From contig NZ_JABRVS010000001.1 in assembly GCF_013248905.1 (NCBI RefSeq), positions 4,712,001 through 4,776,000 on the forward strand: DNA of 64,000 bases, in the 5' to 3' direction. A program made the translations under genes and the position numbers. Shown piece after piece: positions 40,493 to 48,867 of this stretch. Positions within the stretch are counted from its first letter, which is position 1, and every line of letters starts with the position of its first letter. The notes under the pieces are model-generated. The model was not told the origin of the DNA. It saw nothing but the letters and a program-made list of their open reading frames with translations, and did no database searches. Origin of the DNA: Shewanella sp. VB17 (GTDB lineage Bacteria; Pseudomonadota; Gammaproteobacteria; Enterobacterales; Shewanellaceae).

Positions 40493-41662
40493 GTGAACAG
40501 CCCTATTATTACTAGCATTTTAGATACCGATGCCTATAAGCTCCATATGCAGCAAGCTGTATGGCATTTTTACCCACACACCAAAGTTAAACTTGAATTC
40601 TACTGTCGAAATGAAGAAAACTTACAACCTTACATCACAAGAATAAGGCAAGAGATTGCCCAGTTAGCTTTACTTTCATTGACTGCTGACGAATTAGATT
40701 ACTTAACAACATTAGAGGTATTTAAGGCAGATTATCTTATATATCTAACCCAATATCGTTTTAACCCTAAAGAAGTCAATATCTCTATAAAAAACAATAA
40801 ATTAAATATTACTATTGAGGGATATTGGCATCAGGTTATTTTGTGGGAAATCCCACTCTTAGCTATTATCAGTGAGATTCGTAACCAATTTTTGTACCCC
40901 GACAAAGGGTTATCAGCTGCCGAGATTCAATTAGAACATAAAATAAAATTATTAACTGATAAAAAATTAACTGATTTTAAACTCATTGAGTTTGGTACTC
41001 GTCGACGTTTTTCAAAATCCTTACAAGAATACGTATTGCATGCATTGGCAACAAAGTTGCCTCAACACCTTGTTGGCACGAGTAATTACTGTCTAGCCAA
41101 GAAATATAATTTACCTCCTATCGGGACCCAAGCCCATGAATGGTTTCAAGGTCATCAAGCCTTATCAAACAAGCTAGAAAATAGTCAGAAAATGGCGCTC
41201 AATAATTGGCTCAAAGAATACCCTGATAAATTGGGGATCGCACTAACAGATTGCATCACCATGGACGCATTTTTACATGATTTCAACCTTGAGCTAGCAC
41301 AAGCTTATACGGGATTACGTCAAGATTCTGGTGATCCATTTATTTGGGGTGAAAAAGCAATAAACCATTATCACAAGTTAGATATCGATCCTCGCGTTAA
41401 AATGCTGGTATTTTCAGATGGACTCGATATCACTAAAGCCATCGATATATTTACATATTTTGAGGGAAGAGCTCAAACCTGCTTTGGTATTGGGACCAAT
41501 TTAACCTGTGATTTGCCTGGAGTAGAAGCCATGAATATAGTGATTAAACTGACCCAATGTAATAGCCAATCAGTGGCAAAAATATCAGACAGTCCAGGCA
41601 AAATAATCTGTCGAGATAAAGCCTATCTATCCCGATTAAAGCATGCATTTGAGGTTGCTTAG
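40493..41662 (+). CDS. pncB: Nicotinate phosphoribosyltransferase
   Basis: The 389-residue enzyme makes nicotinate mononucleotide from nicotinate in the NAD salvage pathway using PRPP and ATP. It opens with ITSILDTDAYKLHMQQAV, and IGTQAHEWFQGHQA contains His215, the residue phosphorylated in the characterised enzymes. FSDGLDITKAIDI and GIGTNLTCDLPG are the phosphoribosyl-binding end. The start is a GTG at 40493; the overlapping ATG at 40491 is followed at once by a stop in its frame. It sits just after the dead transporter gene. Confidence 0.95.
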   Translation: MNSPIITSILDTDAYKLHMQQAVWHFYPHTKVKLEFYCRNEENLQPYITRIRQEIAQLALLSLTADELDYLTTLEVFKADYLIYLTQYRFNPKEVNISIKNNKLNITIEGYWHQVILWEIPLLAIISEIRNQFLYPDKGLSAAEIQLEHKIKLLTDKKLTDFKLIEFGTRRRFSKSLQEYVLHALATKLPQHLVGTSNYCLAKKYNLPPIGTQAHEWFQGHQALSNKLENSQKMALNNWLKEYPDKLGIALTDCITMDAFLHDFNLELAQAYTGLRQDSGDPFIWGEKAINHYHKLDIDPRVKMLVFSDGLDITKAIDIFTYFEGRAQTCFGIGTNLTCDLPGVEAMNIVIKLTQCNSQSVAKISDSPGKIICRDKAYLSRLKHAFEVA

Positions 41663-41684
41663 CATGATTCAAAAAATGAGAAAA

Positions 41685-42443
41685 TTACATAAGCAGCTGA
41701 TTAACAGTACTATAATTAAGTCGATAGTCTTTATCTGTCAATCCTGAGTATGCCGCTAGAAAACTTGCTGGACCGACACTAAATCTAGATACTCCAAGCT
41801 TAAACAAGCCATCGATACTAGATGCCGTTAAATCTTCCACCATAAAGTTCAACGGCATCCCAAGCTCTTCCGCTAAGTATGCAGCCATTTTATCTGAACT
41901 GATCCCCGGAATAAAACCACAATTTGCACCAGCAGCTTGATAACTGACTAAGCGCATCTTAGCCATAGAAAGAGCCACATCATTTTCTGCTATCTCGTGT
42001 AAAAAAACATCAGTGCGAGCATTAATAAATATACTGCTGCAGGAGGTCGATGAACGAATGGCTTTAATCTTGGCTATCAAGATTTCAGGTGACTCATCGC
42101 CATCTTCAATATTAATCCCAACAACCCCCAGTTTAACAAGTTCAGCCACCAAAGAGACCACCTCTGACGCATTACGGCTATAGCCGGTTTCTATATCGAC
42201 AGTAACGGGCAGCACACTAATACGTATAATATTTTTCACCGCATGCAATAACATCTCTCGAGGAAGTGCTTCGCCATCAGGATAACCTAGTGACCAAGCG
42301 ACCGCAGCACTACTGGTTGCCAGTGCCTTTGCACCAGACTGTTGCACCAACACAGCGCTGGCAGCATCCCAAACATTCACTAACAACAAGGGAACAGCTT
42401 GTGTATGTAACTCGGTAAAAGTGGTTAGGTAAGCTTTAAACAT
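41685..42443 (-). CDS. Isocitrate lyase / PEP mutase family protein
   Basis: The protein (252 residues) has the TIM-barrel family pattern: LLLVNVWDAASAVLVQQSG, TSSAAVAWSLGYPDGE, VTVDIETGYS (metal-binding Asp and Glu) and GINIEDGD, then FINARTDVFL. The KKCGH loop typical of isocitrate lyase and 2-methylisocitrate lyase is not seen, so it belongs with the uncharacterised carboxyvinyl-phosphonate mutase-like group, possibly an oxaloacetate decarboxylase or a C-C lyase. The ATG at 42443 has a GGAG SD 9 bases upstream; an earlier ATG at 42458 has none. It is convergent with pncB. Confidence 0.85.
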   Translation of the reverse strand: MFKAYLTTFTELHTQAVPLLLVNVWDAASAVLVQQSGAKALATSSAAVAWSLGYPDGEALPREMLLHAVKNIIRISVLPVTVDIETGYSRNASEVVSLVAELVKLGVVGINIEDGDESPEILIAKIKAIRSSTSCSSIFINARTDVFLHEIAENDVALSMAKMRLVSYQAAGANCGFIPGISSDKMAAYLAEELGMPLNFMVEDLTASSIDGLFKLGVSRFSVGPASFLAAYSGLTDKDYRLNYSTVNQLLM

Positions 42444-42718
42444 AATCGATGACTCCATTTATAAGTTCCAAGTACTTTAGCAATTGCTACCATTACTAAC
42501 GCGCGAAAAACGGAACTGAATGTAAGATTTATATTCAAAGTGGCTTGCACCAAGATCACACACTTTCCCTACATTAATGAATCATATACTGCTTTTAAAT
42601 AGGCATGCTAAATAATATAAAAATAAAAACCTTAATTATCAATAGTTAGAATAATGTACTAACATTGGCATGTAACCTGCTTTCTATCAATAATTATTGT
42701 CATTCACGAGAGATTATT
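42444..42718. other. AT-rich intergenic region
   Basis: This 275-base stretch between the PEP-mutase-like gene and a small open frame has no clear gene. A partial CRP-like half (GATCACACA near 42552) is the only recognisable motif and is not called a site. Confidence 0.3.
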
Positions 42719-42808
42719 ATGAGAAAACTCACTAAGATTGCCACATATTTATCCCAACAATGGCAGTTTTTTAAGCACCTCGGCGTGAGTCAGTGGGACG
42801 TGGAATAA
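42719..42808 (+). CDS. Possible 29-residue small protein
   Basis: An ATG at 42719 opens a frame encoding 29 residues (starting MRKLTKIATYLSQQWQFFKH) with a weak purine-rich SD (ACGAGAGA) 7 bases upstream. It is basic and tryptophan-containing, ends 13 bases before the convergent rbsR stop, and is too short to classify. Chance occurrence cannot be excluded. Confidence 0.25.
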   Translation: MRKLTKIATYLSQQWQFFKHLGVSQWDVE

Positions 42809-42821
42809 TGTAAATACATGA

Positions 42822-43817
42822 TTATGGCCTAACAGCAACAGATCCTCGTGTGATTAAGCTTGGCCCTAGTAAGGTGCGCTGTCCTTCTCGATCAGGGCTT
42901 TGCATCCGTGTAAGTAACATGGCTATAGCCTGCTCGGCCATCATCTCTAGCGGTTGTCTCATCGTGGTAAGTGGTGGGTTAAAATATTGAGCACCGGGTA
43001 TATCGTCATACCCAACCATAGACAGATCTTGTGGAATAATAAGTCCATGTTCTCCAGCCACTCGCATCGCCCCCATAGCCATTAAATCATTAGAGGCAAA
43101 TACCGATGTCACCGCCCTTTGTTGGTTAAGCAATAAAGTCATCGCAACCACACCGCCTTCATAGCTAAATTCCCCTGATTGGATCCACCCTTCATCTACC
43201 TCCACGTTAGCTTCTGCCATTGCCCTGCGGTAGCCAGCAATACGATTTTGACTATTCGATTTTTCAAGTGGCCCAGCTAATAAGCCAATACTCCGGTGAC
43301 CTGACTTTAGTAGGTGATTAGTCGCCATGTACCCCCCAAGCTCAGAATCATCTAAGATACGATCATAACCCGCCCGTTCCGGTCCAGAATCTAGCATCAC
43401 CATAGGTATTGTGCCGTAAGAGGATACTGGTAATTGCCGCACATCAGAGCTCATCATTATCATTCCATCCACTCGCCTCTGGCTTAGCATGCTCATGTAA
43501 TCTTTAGCACGCTGAATATCGCCTTGAGTGTTACATAGGATCAGATTGTAACCATGACGATAAGCAACCTGATCGACCCATTGGATCAAATTAGCATAAA
43601 ATGGGTTATTCGAATCAGTAACTAGCATGCCCAATACTCGGCTACTGCCGCCTTTAAGGCTACGTGCAACCGTATTAGGCACATAATTGAGTTCAATAAC
43701 TGCCGCCTCAACTTTAGTCTTACTCTCGGCAGACACAAATCGAGTCTTATTGAGTACATGTGATACTGTGGTAGTAGAGACGCCTGCCAATTTGGCTACA
43801 TCGCGAATAGTGGTCAT
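42822..43817 (-). CDS. rbsR: RbsR, LacI-family ribose repressor
   Basis: The 331-residue protein has the LacI helix-turn-helix at the extreme N-terminus (TIRDVAKLAGVSTTTVSHVLN), the hinge helix (VARSLKGG) and a periplasmic-binding-protein-like sensor domain. It is the last gene of the ribose operon, 64 bases after rbsK, as in E. coli. It should bind the tandem operator upstream of rbsD and be released by ribose. Confidence 0.92.
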   Translation of the reverse strand: MTTIRDVAKLAGVSTTTVSHVLNKTRFVSAESKTKVEAAVIELNYVPNTVARSLKGGSSRVLGMLVTDSNNPFYANLIQWVDQVAYRHGYNLILCNTQGDIQRAKDYMSMLSQRRVDGMIMMSSDVRQLPVSSYGTIPMVMLDSGPERAGYDRILDDSELGGYMATNHLLKSGHRSIGLLAGPLEKSNSQNRIAGYRRAMAEANVEVDEGWIQSGEFSYEGGVVAMTLLLNQQRAVTSVFASNDLMAMGAMRVAGEHGLIIPQDLSMVGYDDIPGAQYFNPPLTTMRQPLEMMAEQAIAMLLTRMQSPDREGQRTLLGPSLITRGSVAVRP

Positions 43818-43881
43818 GCAATTCGACTCCTATCGAAAATTGACATTACGAATTCATATAAATTGACGATTACAATGCTTA

Positions 43882-44796
43882 TTAAAGTGCTAAATTTAAG
43901 GTTTCTATACGAGTTGGGATAGAGCTTTGGGCACCAATACGAGTAACAGAAAGAGCTGCAGCAGCCTGACCAAAACGCACAGAGTCTAGCACTGATTTAC
44001 CCTCTAGTAACCCAACCACAAAGCCACCATTAAATGTATCTCCTGCCGCGGTCGTATCGACAGCGTCGACATTAAAACCTTCAATATGTAATCCCTCTCC
44101 TTTATGCGACAACCACACACCTCGTTTACCTAAGGTTATCAATACCATCTCAATACCAAATCTCTCGTGCAATTTTTTGGCCGCAAGACTCGCATCCGAC
44201 AATACTTTGATAGTAATACCAGTTAACAGCTCAGCCTCGGTTTCATTGGGCGTAATGATATCCACATTACGCAACAAAGCATCGGGTAATTCTTTTGCCG
44301 GAGCTGGGTTTAATACCACTTTAACTCCAGCAGCTTTGGCGAACTTAGCGGCTAATGTCAAAGATTTTATCGGTGTTTCAAGCTGTAACAAAAGCAATTC
44401 AGAGCCTTCGATCGTCGTCTTATATTCAGCTATAACGGCCTCTGTTAACGCCCCGTTTGCCCCAGGCCAAATACCGATGCGGTTTTCACCTGAATCTTCA
44501 ACGTAAATCATGGCTAACCCAGTGTTCTCATCGGATATAGCCGTAACGCCATCAATATTGATGCCCATATCCGCCAGTCCTTGCTTCATCTGCTCACCAA
44601 CAGCATCCATGCCCACACAAGCAATCATAGCCACATCTGCACCAAGTTTTGCGGCGGCGACAGCTTGATTCGCTCCCTTGCCACCGGCGACTATCTGATA
44701 ATGTTTAGCTTCAATAGTCTGTCCGCCACATGGCGCTTTATTGACTTGCATGACATGATCAACATTAATACTGCCCACTACCGATAATTTGGCCAT
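43882..44796 (-). CDS. rbsK: Ribokinase
   Basis: The 304-residue PfkB-family kinase phosphorylates ribose to ribose-5-phosphate. It has the N-terminal GSINVDHV and GGKGANQAVAAAKLGA motifs and the C-terminal signature DTTAAGDTFNGGF with catalytic base Asp253. It sits between rbsB and rbsR. Confidence 0.96.
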   Translation of the reverse strand: MAKLSVVGSINVDHVMQVNKAPCGGQTIEAKHYQIVAGGKGANQAVAAAKLGADVAMIACVGMDAVGEQMKQGLADMGINIDGVTAISDENTGLAMIYVEDSGENRIGIWPGANGALTEAVIAEYKTTIEGSELLLLQLETPIKSLTLAAKFAKAAGVKVVLNPAPAKELPDALLRNVDIITPNETEAELLTGITIKVLSDASLAAKKLHERFGIEMVLITLGKRGVWLSHKGEGLHIEGFNVDAVDTTAAGDTFNGGFVVGLLEGKSVLDSVRFGQAAAALSVTRIGAQSSIPTRIETLNLAL

Positions 44797-44841
44797 CTAA
44801 ATATATCTTCCTTAGTTTGCTAACAGGCTTAAATAGTCTGC

Positions 44842-45720
44842 TTATTTAACAATAATTTGCAGAGGTACTGGTTGAAACTCAGCAACCACTTCACCTTTAA
44901 GTAAGTTAACAGCCGCTTCGACTCCCATCACACCCATTAATTCAGGCTGTTGTGCAACTGTTGCATTCAAAAGACCACGCTTTACCGCTGCAATACCTTC
45001 ATCTGTACCATCAAACCCAACAATCACAATCTCTTTTCCTGCCCCACGTACTGCACGTAAAGCCCCTAGAGCCATTTCATCATTTTGAGCAAATATTGCT
45101 TGTACATCAGGCTTGGAAACTAACAGGTTTTCTGTCACATTCAATCCCTTAGTCCGGTCAAAATCAGCAGGTTGTGACGCTTGTAAATCAAAACCATGTT
45201 CCACCACTGAAAGAGTAAAACCTTCCCCACGATCACGTGATGCTGATGCACCAGCTACGCCCTCAAGTTGAATAACCTTGGCACCTTTGCCTAACTTCTC
45301 CGCTATAAAGTCACCAGCCAGTTTACCACCAGCCACATTATCAGATGCGATATGGGAAGCGACTTTTCCACGGGTAACACCACGATCTAATGTTACTAAA
45401 GGAATACCGGCCTGATTAACCATACGTGCAGCATTTGAGGATGCATCTGAATCTGTCGGATTCAATAAAATGGCTTTCACCTGACGAGTGGTCAAATCTT
45501 CAATATTGCTCAATTCCTTGGAAGGATCATTTTGGGAGTCTAGCACAATGAGTTTATACCCTAATTCCGCAGATTTTTTTTCCGCTCCTTCTTTCATCGA
45601 AACGAAAAATGGATTATTCAAAGTCGACACCACTAAAGCTAAAGTATCTTTTGCCATCGCTGAGGCTGTTACGCCTAAGGTCAAAACGAGTGCTGCAGTG
45701 CAAGTAAGTAGTTTGTTCAT
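44842..45720 (-). CDS. rbsB: Ribose ABC transporter periplasmic binding protein
   Basis: The protein (292 residues) has a signal peptide (about 1-24, ending SAMAK) and the type 1 periplasmic binding fold (LALVVSTLNNPFFVSMKEGA, then IVVGFDGTDEG-like IVIVGFDGT). It delivers ribose to RbsAC. The ATG at 45720 follows an AAGGTG SD at 7 bases; the frame extends five codons upstream without support. The gap to rbsC is 40 bases. Confidence 0.95.
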   Translation of the reverse strand: MNKLLTCTAALVLTLGVTASAMAKDTLALVVSTLNNPFFVSMKEGAEKKSAELGYKLIVLDSQNDPSKELSNIEDLTTRQVKAILLNPTDSDASSNAARMVNQAGIPLVTLDRGVTRGKVASHIASDNVAGGKLAGDFIAEKLGKGAKVIQLEGVAGASASRDRGEGFTLSVVEHGFDLQASQPADFDRTKGLNVTENLLVSKPDVQAIFAQNDEMALGALRAVRGAGKEIVIVGFDGTDEGIAAVKRGLLNATVAQQPELMGVMGVEAAVNLLKGEVVAEFQPVPLQIIVK

Positions 45721-45760
45721 TTCAATCACCTTCATCCTAAGTAAATTTTTAGAGTTATTG

Positions 45761-46732
45761 TTATGTATTAGATTTTCGATCAGCCAAAACCGCTAACAAA
45801 ATGACCCCTGCTTTAGCGATCATTTGATAATAAGAGGATACATCTAACAAATTCAGCGCATTATTAAGAAAGCCAATGATAAGAGCACCAACTAACGTCC
45901 CCCAAATAAAACCACGTCCCCCCGCCAAAGAAGCTCCACCAACGACAACGGCAGCAATGGCATCTAACTCATAAGAGGTGCCCGCAGTCGGCTGAGCCGA
46001 AGATAATCGTGCCGTCACGATCAAACCAGCCAGTGCCGCCATCATGCCAGATAACCCGTATACTGCAATTTTGACTCGGTCAACATTGATACCCGACAAG
46101 CGCGCCGCAGATTCATTACCGCCTATGGCATAGATATAACGGCCTAAACGGGTATGAGTCAACAATACCCAAATCAGCACAAAAATAATGCTCATTAACC
46201 AAACCGGCACAGGTATGCCCGCCATCCACCCTGTGCCAATAAAGGCAAAACTGTCGGCGACATCGGTAAAGCCTGTTGAAATAGGCCGTCCATCGGTATA
46301 AACCATGGTCAAACCACGGATCGCAGTCATGGTAACTAACGTGGCGATAAATGCTTGTACTTTCCCTTTTGATATTAATAAACCATTCAAGGCACCCAAT
46401 ACCCCACCAAGCAACAAAGTCAATGGTAAAGCAAATATCAATGGTGCGTCCATTGCAACCATGGACGCACCAAGTGCACCAGTTAACGCCAATATCGCGC
46501 CAACGGAAAGATCTATGCCAGCAGTCAGAATGACTAACGTCATGCCCACGGCAATAATGGCATTCACTGACATTTGACGTAGAATATTCATCAGATTACC
46601 CATGGTAAAAAACTGGTCATTTAATATCGATACCACGGCGATCAAGACTAAGAGCGCAATCAGTGCTTTTTGCTGCTTGACCCATTCAAGCACTTTAATG
46701 CCTGTAAGATTATAGGTTACTGTTTTATTCAT
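45761..46732 (-). CDS. rbsC: Ribose ABC transporter permease
   Basis: The 323-residue protein is an ABC-2-type sugar permease with about ten hydrophobic segments. It contains the EAA-like loop (GGNESAARLSGINVDRVK) that docks on RbsA and the conserved AVVVGGASLAGGRG. It lies 13 bases after rbsA. Confidence 0.96.
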   Translation of the reverse strand: MNKTVTYNLTGIKVLEWVKQQKALIALLVLIAVVSILNDQFFTMGNLMNILRQMSVNAIIAVGMTLVILTAGIDLSVGAILALTGALGASMVAMDAPLIFALPLTLLLGGVLGALNGLLISKGKVQAFIATLVTMTAIRGLTMVYTDGRPISTGFTDVADSFAFIGTGWMAGIPVPVWLMSIIFVLIWVLLTHTRLGRYIYAIGGNESAARLSGINVDRVKIAVYGLSGMMAALAGLIVTARLSSAQPTAGTSYELDAIAAVVVGGASLAGGRGFIWGTLVGALIIGFLNNALNLLDVSSYYQMIAKAGVILLAVLADRKSNT

Positions 46733-46745
46733 TATTATTCTCTAA

Positions 46746-48230
46746 TCAATGCTTGCCAATAGCCGCAGCCAAGAGCTGCTCCTGAGTGACGTTAGTCGCC
46801 TCAAATTCTCCGCTGATACAACCTCCGCTCATGACCATTATTCTGTCACTCATGCCCATCACTTCAGGCATATCTGAAGATACAAGAATAATGCTCATCC
46901 CCTCTTGTTTAAACTGATTAATCAGTTCGTAAATCTCCTTCTTTGCCCCGACATCTACACCTCGAGTGGGTTCATCTAAAATCAATATTTTAGGATTAGC
47001 CATCAAGCCTTTAGCTATCGCAACTTTCTGTTGGTTTCCCCCCGACAATTTACCTATTGGTTGATCAATCGATGGCGTTTTGACATTAAAAGCATCAATA
47101 AAATACTTTGCTTGTGTCAGTTCTGTTCCGCTCTTAATCACTCCCATATGAGACAGCGCATTCAATGAACTGAGACTCATATTTTGTTTCACAGACATGC
47201 CTAACACTAAACCATCACCTTTGCGATCTTCGGAAATATACGCAAGTCCTGCTTTTATCGCTTCACTAGGATGAACTGGGTGTATCGACTTCCCATACAA
47301 TTGCACCTCACCACCGATGCGTTTCACATCACCGAATAAAATACGCATCAACTCTGTACGTCCGGCTCCCATCAGGCCGTTAAAGCCTAAAATTTCACCT
47401 TCGTGTAAGTCGAAACTAACATCATTAATCCCCTTGCCAGAAAGATGGCGTACCCTCATCGATATCTGACCGAGCGGATGCTCAATACGAGGATAGAGAT
47501 CATGTAACTTGCGGCCAACCATTAACTCAATCAAGCTTTCCTCTGTCAGATCTGAGGTGGCAGACTCCGCAACAAACTGACCATCACGCATCACAGTCAC
47601 TCGATCACTGATTGTAAAAATTTCTTGCAAGCGATGAGAAATATAAACAATACCAACTCCTTGATCACGCAGTTCACCTATCACTTTAAATAAACTCGTG
47701 GTCTCGCGATCAGTGAGCGCATCGGTCGGTTCATCCATTACGATGATGGATGCGTCAAATGACAAAGCCTTAGCTATTTCTATCATTTGCTGCTCACCAA
47801 GCGGTAAACTCCCCATCTTTTCACAGCTAGAGCGCTGCACATTCAATCGAGCCAATAAAACATCGGCATCCTCAAACATCTTCGACCAATCTATCAAACC
47901 AAGACGTTTTTTGGGCTCACGTCCCAGAAAAATATTTTCGGCAATAGAGAGGTCATTTATCAGATTTAATTCTTGATGTATGATGCTAATTCCAGCCGCT
48001 TGTGACTGACGAGGACCCGTAAATGTCACAGGCTGACCATGTAAAACAATCTGCCCTGCTTCGGCTTGATAAATTCCAGTCATTACTTTCATCATGGTGG
48101 ATTTACCTGCACCATTTTCGCCCATTAGTGCCATAACCTGACCAGGAAATACATTTAATTGCGCGCCATTTAAGGCCTTTACTCCTGGGAAAGATTTTTC
48201 AATGTCTGTAAGACTAAGGAGTGCTTTCAT
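46746..48230 (-). CDS. rbsA: Ribose ABC transporter ATP-binding protein (two ABC domains)
   Basis: The 494-residue protein carries two fused ABC domains. The first has Walker A GENGAGKS (37-44), a variant signature (LPLGEQQ) and DEPTDALT. The second has a divergent Walker A (GLMGAGRT), a good signature (LSGGNQQK) and DEPTRGVDVGAK. This asymmetry is normal for sugar importers of this group, where only one site hydrolyses ATP well. Its start overlaps the end of rbsD by 4 bases. Confidence 0.96.
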   Translation of the reverse strand: MKALLSLTDIEKSFPGVKALNGAQLNVFPGQVMALMGENGAGKSTMMKVMTGIYQAEAGQIVLHGQPVTFTGPRQSQAAGISIIHQELNLINDLSIAENIFLGREPKKRLGLIDWSKMFEDADVLLARLNVQRSSCEKMGSLPLGEQQMIEIAKALSFDASIIVMDEPTDALTDRETTSLFKVIGELRDQGVGIVYISHRLQEIFTISDRVTVMRDGQFVAESATSDLTEESLIELMVGRKLHDLYPRIEHPLGQISMRVRHLSGKGINDVSFDLHEGEILGFNGLMGAGRTELMRILFGDVKRIGGEVQLYGKSIHPVHPSEAIKAGLAYISEDRKGDGLVLGMSVKQNMSLSSLNALSHMGVIKSGTELTQAKYFIDAFNVKTPSIDQPIGKLSGGNQQKVAIAKGLMANPKILILDEPTRGVDVGAKKEIYELINQFKQEGMSIILVSSDMPEVMGMSDRIMVMSGGCISGEFEATNVTQEQLLAAAIGKH

Positions 48231-48649
48231 TTAAAGACCACACCGGCTTGCAAAATAATATTGGCGTAAGGCGTGCATTCGCCAGTGCGTATCACTGCAC
48301 GACTGTTGCTAGTCTTAGCTTTAAAATTATCATGACTAACAAGGTGAATTTTAATTGTTTGTGATTGCTCTTTGCCAATCTGGGTCAATAACACTAATAA
48401 TTGCTTATGGATGCCTATATTATGAACCAACATTTCCTCGGCAATGATAACGGACTCTATTTGCAATTCTGTGGCTACCACTTTAAGAGTATCAATAAAA
48501 GCGGGAGTACCGTGAGTTAAGGCTAAATCAATACGCTCGCAAGACACTGGCACAGGTAGGCCGGCATCAGCGACAGTAAGCTCATCAGTATGCCCAGACA
48601 AACCAATAACTCGAGCCAAATCGCTGTTTAATAGTATACCTTTCCTCAT
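48227..48649 (-). CDS. rbsD: D-ribose pyranase
   Basis: The 140-residue protein interconverts beta-pyranose and beta-furanose ribose so that ribokinase can act. It has the family landmarks MRKGILLNSDLARVIGLSGH (His20) and ALTHGTPAF, and the C-terminal RTGECTPYANIIL. It is the first gene of the operon and overlaps rbsA. Confidence 0.96.
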   Translation of the reverse strand: MRKGILLNSDLARVIGLSGHTDELTVADAGLPVPVSCERIDLALTHGTPAFIDTLKVVATELQIESVIIAEEMLVHNIGIHKQLLVLLTQIGKEQSQTIKIHLVSHDNFKAKTSNSRAVIRTGECTPYANIILQAGVVFK

Positions 48650-48683
48650 ATCACCGGCCTTAGTAAAATAGTTAATTATCGAC

Positions 48684-48707
48684 GCAAACGATTGCGCAAA
48701 CGATTAC
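48684..48707. promoter_or_regulatory. Tandem LacI-type operators upstream of rbsD
   Basis: Two adjacent 12-base copies, GCAAACGATTGC (48684-48695) and GCAAACGATTAC (48696-48707), resemble the GCAAACG-TTTGC-type half sites of the LacI family. They begin 35 bases upstream of the rbsD start, next to a GATAAT -10 candidate, and are the likely RbsR operator. Confidence 0.75.
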
Positions 48708-48749
48708 CTGTATACTAATACGTCACATGAAGTATTCCTAGTCGTTAAG

Positions 48750-48765
48750 CGTGATAAAGATCACA
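48750..48765. promoter_or_regulatory. Candidate CRP site in the rbsD-subtilase divergent region
   Basis: CGTGATAAAGATCACA fits TGTGA-N6-TCACA with one mismatch. It lies about 100 bases upstream of rbsD and 100 bases upstream of the divergent subtilase-like gene. Catabolite control of the ribose operon would be expected. Confidence 0.7.
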
Positions 48766-48867
48766 TATTTATCATGTGTACTTAAGTCATCTAAATTGCT
48801 CGTTTTAAAGCATATCTAGACGCACGTAATGAGTGTGCATTTTATTTTGACAGTCAACCACAATTAG

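Noticed and set aside
42543..42560. CRP site before the PEP-mutase-like gene
   Set aside because: Only the GATCACACA half matches; the other half is not TGTGA-like.
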